Source: MGBC163016 sp964518575 (GTDB taxonomy: Bacteria; Actinomycetota; Coriobacteriia; Coriobacteriales; Eggerthellaceae). From it: a DNA stretch of 64,000 bases. Shown here piece by piece: positions 27,118 through 35,477 of the stretch. Every line of letters begins with the position of its first letter. The first letter of the stretch is position 1. The stretch spans positions 23,996 through 87,995 of the forward strand of contig CAZFGW010000005.1 in assembly GCA_964518575.1 (NCBI GenBank). The letters are read 5' to 3'. Under the pieces are notes generated by a model that was not told the origin of the DNA, ran no database searches, and saw nothing but the letters and a program-made list of their open reading frames with translations. A program made the translations under genes and the position numbers.

Positions 27118-27132
27118 GGTATCCATGATACC
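27118..27132. other. small perfect hairpin between era and the PASTA gene
   Basis: GGTATC-CAT-GATACC lies ~45 bases past the era stop (minus direction). A T6 run occurs ~20 bases downstream, too far for a standard terminator. The 123-base gap holds nothing else I can name. Confidence 0.25.
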
Positions 27133-27177
27133 GATACGCCTATGCGCTGTCATGCATTCATGGTTCCAAATACTCGA

Positions 27178-28128
27178 TCAATCAATATAGCCGAATCTTC
27201 TGATCTGTCCTTCATCGCTGCGCCAATTCTTCTTGACCTTCACAGATAGATCGAGATAAACCCGGCATCCGAGCAATCGCTCGAGATCCTTGCGTGCATT
27301 CGTGCCGATGCGCTTGATCGACGAGCCTCCCTTGCCGATGATGATAGCTTTTTGCGACTCGCGTTCAATATAGATCGTGGCGAAAATGCGATAGAGATCT
27401 TTCTTCTTCACATAGGAAAGATCGTCGACCATGACACCCACCGCATGGGGAATTTCATCGCGAAAATCGCGCAGGATCTTCTCGCGGATGAACTCGGCGA
27501 TGAGCATCTCGATCGACTGGTCGCTCTCCATATCCTCCGGGAACCAGCGCGGACCCTCTTCGAGCATTCCTGCGACAAGATCGATGAATTCATCCACTTT
27601 GTAGCCGCTTTTCGCCGAAAGGGTGATAACCCCGTCCCAAGGCATGAGGGTAAGCACGACCGAGAGGTGCTCATCGATCTGTTCGCGCGTGGCGATATCG
27701 ATCTTATTGATGACGCATACTCGCTTCGCAGAAGCTTGTTCGATATGGCGGGCAACCCACCGATCCCCCGAACCGATCTGCTTTGTTGCGTCAACGACAA
27801 ACACAACAACATCGACATCTTCCAAGGCGGCAAGCGCATGGGCGTTCAAGTTCTCGCCGAGAACATCATGTGGTTTATGCAGTCCCGGGGTATCGATCAG
27901 AATGAGCTGGAAATCCGGACGCGTGAGAACCGCTTCGATACGGGTGCGCGTCGTCTGGGAGGTCGGTGAGGTAATGGCGATCTTTTTGTCAACGACCGCA
28001 TTCAGAAGAGTGGATTTCCCCGCATTCGGACGACCCACGAGCGATACAAACCCTGAACGAAATCCCTCCTTGACAGGCGGCTCGACCCCACCCATGGGAT
28101 GTTCTTGAAAAAATGCGTCGAGATCCAT
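27178..28128 (-). CDS. era: GTPase Era
   Basis: Essential GTPase in 16S rRNA 3'-end maturation and 30S assembly. G domain: Walker A GRPNAGKST, DTPGLHKP and NKID; the C-terminal KH domain contains IIGKGGSSIKRIGTNARKDLE. The reading frame is open much further upstream, but that part lies over dgkA. ATG 28128 (MDLDAFFQEH, 316 residues) has AGGGGT eight bases before it and leaves a 13-base gap to dgkA. Its partner YbeY is two genes upstream. Confidence 0.96.
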   Translation of the reverse strand: MDLDAFFQEHPMGGVEPPVKEGFRSGFVSLVGRPNAGKSTLLNAVVDKKIAITSPTSQTTRTRIEAVLTRPDFQLILIDTPGLHKPHDVLGENLNAHALAALEDVDVVVFVVDATKQIGSGDRWVARHIEQASAKRVCVINKIDIATREQIDEHLSVVLTLMPWDGVITLSAKSGYKVDEFIDLVAGMLEEGPRWFPEDMESDQSIEMLIAEFIREKILRDFRDEIPHAVGVMVDDLSYVKKKDLYRIFATIYIERESQKAIIIGKGGSSIKRIGTNARKDLERLLGCRVYLDLSVKVKKNWRSDEGQIRRFGYID

Positions 28129-28141
28129 GGTGCGCTTACCC

Positions 28142-28600
28142 CTATTGCAATCCGAGCAAACACAGAATCGGCGGGATATAGGCAACAAGCGCCACGACAA
28201 CCGATCCGATCGCAGCGAGGTAGACCGCGCCAGCAGCACAATCCTTCGCCGCTTTCGCAAGCTCATGCCACTCAGGAGAAATAAGGTCCACAACTGACTC
28301 GATAGCGGTGTTGACAAGTTCGAGCGCGAACACAACGAAGATACAGATGATGATGGAAAACCACGCGGCTTCGCTTACCTGGAGCAAAAAACCCAGAAGG
28401 AGGGCAATAAGTGCGATGGCGCCATGGATCTTGAAATTGCGCTGTGAGCGGAAGGCATAGGCAAGCCCAGCACGTGCGCAGGAAAATGCATGCGGCAACG
28501 TAAACGTGCTCCCATCGCCGACATGACGCACGAAACGAGTGAACCGAGAGGATTGTTTGTCCTCGTCGGGATTCGTGGGGATGTTCTCGTGCTTTTCCAT
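28142..28600 (-). CDS. dgkA: diacylglycerol kinase family membrane protein (DgkA/UdpK)
   Basis: A 152-residue integral membrane lipid kinase with three helices and the signature FALELVNTAIESVVDLISPE followed by AKDCAAGAVY. Gram-positive members phosphorylate undecaprenol rather than diacylglycerol, recycling the wall lipid carrier; which applies here cannot be told from sequence alone. A ~35-residue polar N-terminal lead precedes the core. The order ybeY-dgkA-era matches many Gram-positive genomes. Confidence 0.93.
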   Translation of the reverse strand: MEKHENIPTNPDEDKQSSRFTRFVRHVGDGSTFTLPHAFSCARAGLAYAFRSQRNFKIHGAIALIALLLGFLLQVSEAAWFSIIICIFVVFALELVNTAIESVVDLISPEWHELAKAAKDCAAGAVYLAAIGSVVVALVAYIPPILCLLGLQ

Positions 28601-28609
28601 AGGCTGTCT

Positions 28610-29071
28610 TTATGCTTGGTGAGCCGTGCGCGAGCGCCAAAGGGAATGTATCTCGGTTTGTTTTTGTTCCATGAGTGCCGCATCGTCGTCATCGATATGG
28701 TCGTAACCGTCGAGGTGCAAAAGACCATGGATCACCAACAGCTCGATCTCCTCCATGAATGACCATTCGATCTCTTGGGACTGACGCTCGGCCACAGCGC
28801 ACGAAATGACGATATCGCCAAGCTCATAGGCATCCCCTGCAGGAAAACCGTCATCGATATTGTCGCATTCGAATGACAAGACATCCGTCGGTCCGGCGAT
28901 GCCGCGGTAGAGCTCGTTCAATGATGCCATGGTGTCGGTATCAACAAACGAGATGGACACCTCTGTTGTGTCGGGCAGGTCAAGGTGGGTAAGGGTAAAC
29001 AATGCAAGACCGCATACATCGCGCTCGTCAAGATCATCATGACCGCATGCGACATCAATGAGAATTTCCAT
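28610..29071 (-). CDS. ybeY: endoribonuclease YbeY
   Basis: Metal-dependent RNase for 16S rRNA 3'-end processing and ribosome quality control. The zinc-binding motif H-x3-H-x5-H is seen in HGLLHLDGYDH. ATG 29071 (153 residues) is favoured because GGGGAAG is at good distance; an in-frame GTG at 29080 overlaps the phoH stop but lies on top of that site. It sits between phoH and dgkA, the standard arrangement. Confidence 0.95.
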   Translation of the reverse strand: MEILIDVACGHDDLDERDVCGLALFTLTHLDLPDTTEVSISFVDTDTMASLNELYRGIAGPTDVLSFECDNIDDGFPAGDAYELGDIVISCAVAERQSQEIEWSFMEEIELLVIHGLLHLDGYDHIDDDDAALMEQKQTEIHSLWRSRTAHQA

Positions 29072-29076
29072 AGTGC

Positions 29077-30027
29077 TCACTTCCCCGCGCGCTCATAGGC
29101 AGCGATGATGGCTGAAACAAGCGTATTTCTGACCACGTCCTTTGAAGTAAGGTCAACAAAGCTGATATCGTCGATATCGGCAAGGACGGTGCGTGCAGAA
29201 TTGATACCCACAGGGCCGATAGCAAGATCACTTTGAGTCGTATCGCCCGTGACAACCATCTTCGATGCCTCACCCAAACGGGTCAAAAACATCTTGATCT
29301 GTTCAGCGGTGGCGTTTTGAGCCTCATCCAGAATGATGAAAGCATCGGAGAGCGTGCGTCCGCGCATGAAGGCAAGCGGGCAGATCTCGATCGTGTCGAC
29401 ATCGATCAGATGGCGCGCTTTTTCCGCGTCCATCATCGAGAAAAGCGCATCGTAGAGAGGCTGGATATAGGGATCGACCTTTTCCGTCAGCGTTCCGGGG
29501 AGAAACCCCAGATTCTCTCCCGCCTCAACAATCGGACGGGTGAGCACGATCCGGGAAACCGCCTTGGACGCGAGTGCTCGCAGTGCCATTGCCATAGCAA
29601 GATACGTTTTGCCCGTACCGGCAGGACCGAGACCGAACGTGATCGTGCGCGAGCGGATGGATGCGAGATAGCGCTTCTGTCCGGTCGTTTTCGGTCTGAT
29701 GATGCGCCCCTTATAGGTCAAAACGATGTCATCCTGAAAGGAGTCGAGCGCCTTGAAATCTTCAAGGGCAACCTCAACAATGCGCGCGAGCTGGTCAACA
29801 TCGAGTGCATGCCCTTCGCGCGCGTGATGCATGAGTTCAGCGAAGATGGACGTGAGTGCCCGTACTTCATCCTCATCGCCCTCGAGAACGATCTCGTTGT
29901 CAGATAGGGTGATCCGTGATTCGAATCGATCCTGAAGAAAATGGAGCAATGTATCATGATGCCCAGTTATGAACGACGGCGTCAGCGTCTCGGGAATGGA
30001 AATGCTTGTGTGCGTTGTTTCACTCAT
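29077..30027 (-). CDS. phoH: PhoH family ATPase
   Basis: PhoH-like P-loop protein of 316 residues, partner gene of ybeY in most bacteria. Walker A is GPAGTGKTYLAMA, Walker B is AFIILDEAQNAT, and VVTGDTTQSDL follows; an N-terminal KH-like half (about 1-120) precedes the ATPase. Proposed to be an RNA helicase or nuclease partner; the exact role is not settled. ATG 30027 is chosen (MSETTHTSI) since the frame upstream of it overlaps mtaB; no strong ribosome binding site is seen. Confidence 0.93.
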   Translation of the reverse strand: MSETTHTSISIPETLTPSFITGHHDTLLHFLQDRFESRITLSDNEIVLEGDEDEVRALTSIFAELMHHAREGHALDVDQLARIVEVALEDFKALDSFQDDIVLTYKGRIIRPKTTGQKRYLASIRSRTITFGLGPAGTGKTYLAMAMALRALASKAVSRIVLTRPIVEAGENLGFLPGTLTEKVDPYIQPLYDALFSMMDAEKARHLIDVDTIEICPLAFMRGRTLSDAFIILDEAQNATAEQIKMFLTRLGEASKMVVTGDTTQSDLAIGPVGINSARTVLADIDDISFVDLTSKDVVRNTLVSAIIAAYERAGK

Positions 30028-30061
30028 GAAAACGATTGTATCATCCGGCTTTGTGCATCGC

Positions 30062-31306
30062 CTACCGTATGAGCGAACATTCCTCAAGCGTCGCCGTGAT
30101 GATTCCTGTGTTGGGCAACGCATGTGGAACGGAGAGCTCAAAGTAGCTTTCGCTCATCGCTCTTCCCGGGGATTCGATCACGCACCACTCGCGGGTACCG
30201 ATACGTTTGGCGTAATCCTCTTTGCGCAAATGATTGGAAAGCTCCCTGAGCTTTCCTGCTCGTTCACTGCGCACGGACGCGGGTAGTTGGTCGGTGCGCG
30301 CTGCAGCAGGGGTACCCGCACGCTCTGAATAGGGAAAGACATGCATTTTGGAAAAGGCGCAGTGCGTAGCCACTTCAAGGCTTTGGACGAAATCAACACT
30401 GCTCTCACCGGGAAAGCCCGCGATGATATCGGTCGTGATTGCCACTGAAGGCAGAGCCGCGCGAATAGAATCGATCAAGGATACATACTCATCGGCGGTG
30501 TAGTTACGTTCCATGTCCGCAAGCACCTTTGAGCTGCCCGATTGCAAGGGGATGTGGAGATGACGGCAGATGCGCCCGTTCGCTTGGGCAAGCGTCTCGA
30601 TGAGCGCACGGTCAATGCTCATGGGCTCGATGCTCGAAAGGCGGAACCGGCAATCGACGCCATCGGGCGACACGCCTGAAGTGCACGCGAGAAGCTCCTC
30701 TAAAAGTGAAGCAAGCCCTCCTCCCTCAAAGCAGTAGCGCCCTAAATCGATGCCAGCAAGGACAATCTCCTTGATACCGCGCGCTGCGTGGCGCGTGCAT
30801 GCATCTGCAACCTCGGAAAAAGGTTTGCTTGTCGCAGGTCCCCGCGCAATATGCACAATGCAATAGGTGCATGCATGATCGCATCCATCTTGAATCTTCA
30901 CATCGACCCGTGCGCGTGAAGGGCGCGGGTCGTCTACATCCGCACACACCGACTCAATGCACGTATCTAAAGCGGAGTTCATTTCAAGTGAGCTGACCGC
31001 GCCAAGAACATCGTCTTTGCTGACGATTCTGATGCGGGGATCAAGCGCGCGATAGCGCTCCGGGTCGATCGCAACCGCACAGCCGGTGAGAAAAACGGAT
31101 GCGGTGGGATTTTGTCGCAACAACCGGTGCACCTGCTTGCGTGTCTTCTTTTCCGCCTCCCCCGTCACCGTGCACGTATTCAAGATGATGACGTCAGCGT
31201 CTTCGACGCGCGAAGGTATTGCCCCGCGTGCGCGCAGCCCCTCCTCGATCGTATCGGACTCCGAGCGATTGACCCGACATCCCAGGCTCATGACCGAATA
31301 GCGCAT
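30062..31306 (-). CDS. mtaB: tRNA t6A37 methylthiotransferase
   Basis: Radical-SAM enzyme that turns t6A37 into ms2t6A37 in ANN-decoding tRNAs. It has the UPF0004 cysteines (SLGCRVNRSESD, LNTCTVTGEAEKKTR, LTGCA), where CRVN and CTVT mark MtaB rather than MiaB or RimO. The radical SAM motif is CDHACTYC. 414 residues, typical. The ATG abuts the rsmE stop without a gap. rsmE-mtaB after dnaJ is a common arrangement in Gram-positive genomes. Confidence 0.95.
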   Translation of the reverse strand: MRYSVMSLGCRVNRSESDTIEEGLRARGAIPSRVEDADVIILNTCTVTGEAEKKTRKQVHRLLRQNPTASVFLTGCAVAIDPERYRALDPRIRIVSKDDVLGAVSSLEMNSALDTCIESVCADVDDPRPSRARVDVKIQDGCDHACTYCIVHIARGPATSKPFSEVADACTRHAARGIKEIVLAGIDLGRYCFEGGGLASLLEELLACTSGVSPDGVDCRFRLSSIEPMSIDRALIETLAQANGRICRHLHIPLQSGSSKVLADMERNYTADEYVSLIDSIRAALPSVAITTDIIAGFPGESSVDFVQSLEVATHCAFSKMHVFPYSERAGTPAAARTDQLPASVRSERAGKLRELSNHLRKEDYAKRIGTREWCVIESPGRAMSESYFELSVPHALPNTGIITATLEECSLIR

Positions 31307-32110
31307 CTAAAGTGCACGCTCCCCATGCGCCTCGGCGCACCTATCGAGTTCATAGCGGATAAGCGCCGGCGAGACGACTGCGGCGGTTTCTGTTCGCAGA
31401 ATGGATCTTCCCAGTGTTATGACGCGCACATGCGGGTTCATGGTTTCAAAACACCTGATCTCGCCTTCACTGAACCCGCCTTCCGGCCCGATCACGCAGG
31501 CAACATCAGGAGCGTCTCTGAGCGACAGCGTAGAGAGTGCTTGGTGAAGCGTGGCGCTTGCGGGAGCCTCTTCCCAGCATACGATGACAGCGTCAAAGGC
31601 AGCAAAGCGCTCAGCGAAGGCACCATCGGTCGCACGGGTGGGTTGCCAGACGTGCGGAATCCGGTCCTGTCCCGATTGCATAGCGGCACTCTTCGCAATC
31701 CGCTGCCACCGCTCGAGTTTTGCTTGCGATCGCTTCGCATCAAGCTTGACAATACTGCGCTCAGCATCAAGCGGGATGAACTCGGAAACACCGACCTCGG
31801 TTGCCTGACGGATAACATGTTCGAACTTGTCCTTTTTGGGAAGCCCTTGTATGAGCGTAAGTTTCAATGCCGACACGTTATCCAGCTCTTCACCGGATGC
31901 GATACGGACGTCCAGCTGCCCGTCATGGATTTGAACGACTTCCACGATGAAATAATCTCGCGCCGCATCGACGATGGCAATGCGCTCGCCCCTTTTCAGA
32001 CGCAGCACCCGCGCGTGCTCGACATCGTCGTCGGCAAGCATGAGCGGAAAGACCTCATCCTCGATATCAGCGATGATCTGCTCGGGCAGGAAAAAACGAT
32101 GAAGCGACAT
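31307..32110 (-). CDS. rsmE: 16S rRNA m3U1498 methyltransferase
   Basis: SPOUT-class methyltransferase for U1498 in helix 44. It begins with the typical HRFFLPEQ and has the PUA-like N-terminus (HARVLRLKRGERIAIVD). The knot motifs are IGPEGGFSEGEI and LGRSILRTETA, where SAM binds. 267 residues. It starts two bases after the dnaJ stop. Confidence 0.95.
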   Translation of the reverse strand: MSLHRFFLPEQIIADIEDEVFPLMLADDDVEHARVLRLKRGERIAIVDAARDYFIVEVVQIHDGQLDVRIASGEELDNVSALKLTLIQGLPKKDKFEHVIRQATEVGVSEFIPLDAERSIVKLDAKRSQAKLERWQRIAKSAAMQSGQDRIPHVWQPTRATDGAFAERFAAFDAVIVCWEEAPASATLHQALSTLSLRDAPDVACVIGPEGGFSEGEIRCFETMNPHVRVITLGRSILRTETAAVVSPALIRYELDRCAEAHGERAL

Positions 32111-32112
32111 GG

Positions 32113-33243
32113 TCAGACGAACATGGTACGAAGCTTTTGGAGCGGCGTTCTCACATCAGTGATCTCTTCGCCCATCTCGTGCGCAAGCTGCTCAAGGAGT
32201 TTGCGTTGCTTCTTGGTGAGCTTCTTCGGCATCTCGATGTCAAGGTGGACAAAGAGACTGCCGCGCGACGAGCCCCTGAGCTTCGGCATACCATACCCTT
32301 TGACCTTGATGGTGTCGCCCGTCTTCGATCCTTCCGGCACCTTCACCGAAACGATCTCGTCATCCAAAATGCCCTCGACTTCGATCTCGGCGCCCAGAGC
32401 CGCTTGCACCATAGGAATTGTTACGCTCACATGCAGATCATCGCCATCGCGCTCGAAGAATTCGTCGTCTTCAATACGAACGGTGACAATTAAATCTCCC
32501 GAAGGTGCGCCTTGGATGCCCGCTTCGCCAAGATCGGGCACACGCATCTGCTGTCCATGGCGAATGCCTTGGGGGACATCAATAGAAACTTTCTGCCGAT
32601 CAGGAATGCGTCCCTGACCGTCGCATTCCTCACAGGCGCCTTCGATGACTTTTCCGCTGCCTTGACACTCAGGACACGTCGTTGATGATTGCATGTCGCC
32701 CAAAAACGTATGCTGCACGGTGACGATGCGCCCTTGTCCTTGGCATCGCTCGCACGTCTTAAATGCCCCATCTTCGCCAAGACCGCTTCCCTCGCATGCC
32801 GTACACGGCGCAAGACGGTCGTACACGAGTTCTTTTCTGACGCCGGTTGCCGCTTCTTTGAGCATGACTTTGATGGCGATGCCCATATCGCGTCCGTCTT
32901 TGCTTTGAGTTGCGCTGCGCGCCGCTCCGCCGAAGAATGACGAGAAGATATCGCCCATGCCGCCGAACCCGCCGAAGATATCTTCGAAGTCAACATAGCC
33001 GCCTGCACCTGAGGCAGCCCCGGGGATCGTACCGAACCGATCATATTGGGCGCGTTTGTTTGCGTCAGACAAAACATCGTAGGCTTCGTTGAGCTCTTTG
33101 AATTCATCCTCCGCATCGGGAGAAGGATTCACGTCGGGATGGAGTTTCCGCGCTTTGTGGCGAAACGCTTTCTTGATCTCCGCTTCACTTGCTTCTCGGT
33201 CCACCCCGAGTATTTCATAAAGGTCTTTCGTTGTCGTTGGCAT
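32113..33243 (-). CDS. dnaJ: chaperone DnaJ
   Basis: Hsp40 co-chaperone of DnaK, 376 residues. The J domain (4-70) has HPD at 35-37; the Gly/Phe-rich linker contains FGGFGGMGDIFSSFFGG. The central zinc region has four CxxCxGxG repeats (CTACEGSG, CERCQGQG, CPECQGSG, CEECDGQG), followed by two beta-sandwich client domains. It is two bases downstream of hrcA and thus under CIRCE control; dnaK and grpE are not in this window. Confidence 0.98.
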   Translation of the reverse strand: MPTTTKDLYEILGVDREASEAEIKKAFRHKARKLHPDVNPSPDAEDEFKELNEAYDVLSDANKRAQYDRFGTIPGAASGAGGYVDFEDIFGGFGGMGDIFSSFFGGAARSATQSKDGRDMGIAIKVMLKEAATGVRKELVYDRLAPCTACEGSGLGEDGAFKTCERCQGQGRIVTVQHTFLGDMQSSTTCPECQGSGKVIEGACEECDGQGRIPDRQKVSIDVPQGIRHGQQMRVPDLGEAGIQGAPSGDLIVTVRIEDDEFFERDGDDLHVSVTIPMVQAALGAEIEVEGILDDEIVSVKVPEGSKTGDTIKVKGYGMPKLRGSSRGSLFVHLDIEMPKKLTKKQRKLLEQLAHEMGEEITDVRTPLQKLRTMFV

Positions 33244-33245
33244 CG

Positions 33246-34274
33246 CTACTTAGTTGCTCCCTCGAATCCGTCTTCATCAAGTATGTCTTTGGCTGCGCGT
33301 ACGGCGCCTATCACCTTGGTGTAATTCATCCGCTTCGGTCCGATGACCGCAATGATCCCCTGTGATCCTTCACGTCCATAGATGCCTGCAATCACCGAAA
33401 TACCCGAAAGCTGGCTTTTCGCATTTTCATTACCGATTTTCACGACGATGTTGTCCGGTGAGATGTCGTCATCGATCGCGGACATGAGCACGGTATCATC
33501 CTCAAGGATTTCCATGATGGGAAGCAGCGAGGACGAATCGTGGAATTCAGGTTTTTTCAAAAGCGTGCTCATGCCAGCGCGGGACGATTTCGCCATGACC
33601 GACCCTTTCACCGCATCAACGATCTCGCATAGGATCGTACGGGCGACCGGATCATCTGCGAGGCGCGCGATCAAGGTCTCGTCGAGCGATCTGAAGTCGG
33701 CAAGCGAATGACCGACAGCTACCTTCGATACGAGCTGCTCGACCGAAGAGAGCCGCTCGGGAACAACATCTTCATTGAAGAAGACGTGGCGGTTGATGAC
33801 CTGCCCTTCTTTGGTCACGATGACAATGAGCGCCGAGCGATCTGAGAGGGATACGAGTGAAATTTGTCGGATATCCGAACCGAGGAGGGAGGGCGCCATG
33901 ACAATGGAGAGGCATTCCGTCAAACGGTTCAGCTCCGCTGAGGTTCGCTCGATAAGGTCGTCGATCGCACTCGCTGATTGGCGCAGCTCCTTGACAAGCG
34001 ATGCATGCGCTTGTGTGGAAAGGGATACCTCTGACGCTAAAAGCTCGTCGACGAATTCGCGATATCCGAAATCGGTTGGAATGCGTCCCGCGGAGGTGTG
34101 GGGCTGCGTGATATACCCCGCCTCTTCAAGGGCAGAAAGCTCATTGCGAACGGTTGCCGGCGACACACCGAGATGGTAGCGCTCGGTGATCGTGCGCGAA
34201 CCGACGGGAAGCGCATAGGCGACGTACTCTTCAATGAGAGCACAAAGTATCCGTTGCCGCCTGTCAGAAAGCAT
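33246..34274 (-). CDS. hrcA: heat-inducible transcription repressor HrcA
   Basis: Repressor of class I heat-shock genes, which binds CIRCE and depends on GroEL for folding. The N-terminal winged helix (SDRRQRILCALIEEYV ... VSPATVRNELSALEEAGYI) is followed by the GAF-like dimerisation domain and a C-terminal IYGREGSQGIIAVIGPKRMNY. ATG 34274 (342 residues) is used; an in-frame TTG directly before it at 34277 is slightly better spaced to AAGGA. A CIRCE element lies 47 bases upstream, so it controls itself. Confidence 0.96.
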   Translation of the reverse strand: MLSDRRQRILCALIEEYVAYALPVGSRTITERYHLGVSPATVRNELSALEEAGYITQPHTSAGRIPTDFGYREFVDELLASEVSLSTQAHASLVKELRQSASAIDDLIERTSAELNRLTECLSIVMAPSLLGSDIRQISLVSLSDRSALIVIVTKEGQVINRHVFFNEDVVPERLSSVEQLVSKVAVGHSLADFRSLDETLIARLADDPVARTILCEIVDAVKGSVMAKSSRAGMSTLLKKPEFHDSSSLLPIMEILEDDTVLMSAIDDDISPDNIVVKIGNENAKSQLSGISVIAGIYGREGSQGIIAVIGPKRMNYTKVIGAVRAAKDILDEDGFEGATK

Positions 34275-34320
34275 CAATGATCAGCATCCTTGTCCGTTTT
34301 GAAATCTGTTGGCGAACATG

Positions 34321-34347
34321 TTAGCACTCAAACCGAAAGAGTGCCAA
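34321..34347 (-). promoter_or_regulatory. CIRCE operator and promoter of the hrcA-dnaJ operon
   Basis: TTAGCACTC-N9-GAGTGCCAA matches the CIRCE consensus TTAGCACTC-N9-GAGTGCTAA at 17 of 18 arm bases. On the minus strand TTGGCA (34347-34342) within it can act as -35, with TAACAT (34323-34318) as -10 at an 18-base spacing, so HrcA would cover the promoter. It lies just past the hemW stop. Confidence 0.92.
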
Positions 34348-34350
34348 TCA

Positions 34351-35463
34351 TCACGGAGCCAATGACAGGAGCTCTCCATACAGTTCATTACCGAGGAGCC
34401 ACCCGCGCTCCGTTGGAACCCATGCATCATCCGTGTGGCGGACAAGCCCGATTTCTTCCAATCGATTCAAGGTGGGAATGAGCGCAGGGAGATGACATGC
34501 AAGCTCTTGGGCACGCCCGACTTCGAGCCCTTTTGTCATGCGCATCGCAAGCATCGCATCCTCTGCCGCCATCTGAGTGCGATCAAGGTCATCGATCACC
34601 TCGTTGTTCTGGATCCGGCAGCGACGATGTTCGTTTTGTGTCATGGTGACCGCACTATATCCGATGCCAAGGTAAGGCTTCCCGCTCCAATAGGAACTGT
34701 TGTGCCTGCTCTCATATCCATCTCGGGCGAAATTGGAAACCTCATAGCGGCTAAACCCGTGTTCGGTAAGCAGGAGGCTTGCCTGTTCCATCATCGTTGC
34801 CTGCATGTCCTCATCGACATCGGGCAGATCCCCACGCATAACGCGTTTATAGTAGGGCGTTAACGGTTCGATCGTGAGCGGATAGAGGCTCAAATGCGTT
34901 ACCCCCGCCTGAAGACCGCGTTCGATATCTCGCAAAAGCATCTGTGCCGTTTGTCCGTACAGACCGCACATGAGATCGATGCTCACATTCTCGAAGCGCT
35001 CCCGAGCGATCTCGATCGCACGCGCAGCACAAGCACTATTATGAGCTCGACCGAGCGTTTTCAAGCATCCATCATCAAAGGATTGCACGCCGATAGAAAG
35101 ACGATTCACCCCAAGCGCCCACATATCCTTGACCATCCGCTCATCGAGACTCTCGGGGTTCGCTTCCACGCTGAATTCAACATCTGAGGAGAGATCAAGC
35201 GATAAGCTGATCGCATAGATGAGTTCGATCAAACGTTTCGAGCCGATATGGGTCGGCGTTCCTCCACCGATATAGATGCTTTCGATCTGTGCGAGCTCAC
35301 CTGCGCGAGCATATTCGCGCAATTTCATAATGATGCTTTCGATATATTCTTCAATTCTAGGAGAGGTGCGCGCGACAGCCTCGGTGGCGAAGTCGCAATA
35401 GGCGCATCGCGAAGCGCAGAAGGGAATATGGATGTAGAGCGCTTGGTAAGGATCGTGCGGCAA
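34351..35463 (-). CDS. hemW: heme chaperone HemW (radical SAM)
   Basis: Radical-SAM protein of the HemN-like family, 370 residues. The cluster motif is CASRCAYC followed by DF. This CxxxCxxC-F form and the lack of the HemN N-terminal extension point to HemW (heme trafficking) rather than oxygen-independent coproporphyrinogen oxidase; YIGGGTPTHIG and SIGVQSFDD are also seen. TTG start with GAGGATG seven bases upstream. It often precedes hrcA in Gram-positive genomes, after lepA, as here (with dusB inserted). Confidence 0.92.
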   Translation of the reverse strand: MPHDPYQALYIHIPFCASRCAYCDFATEAVARTSPRIEEYIESIIMKLREYARAGELAQIESIYIGGGTPTHIGSKRLIELIYAISLSLDLSSDVEFSVEANPESLDERMVKDMWALGVNRLSIGVQSFDDGCLKTLGRAHNSACAARAIEIARERFENVSIDLMCGLYGQTAQMLLRDIERGLQAGVTHLSLYPLTIEPLTPYYKRVMRGDLPDVDEDMQATMMEQASLLLTEHGFSRYEVSNFARDGYESRHNSSYWSGKPYLGIGYSAVTMTQNEHRRCRIQNNEVIDDLDRTQMAAEDAMLAMRMTKGLEVGRAQELACHLPALIPTLNRLEEIGLVRHTDDAWVPTERGWLLGNELYGELLSLAP

Positions 35464-35477
35464 CGAAGATCATCCTC

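Noticed and set aside
28129..28335. 69-codon upstream extension of era
   Set aside because: It lies over dgkA in another frame; ATG 28128 has a good ribosome binding site and the family start.
31112..32617. Long plus-strand frame (501 codons) opposite mtaB, rsmE and dnaJ
   Set aside because: It spans three well-supported genes in antisense and has no domain or start signal.
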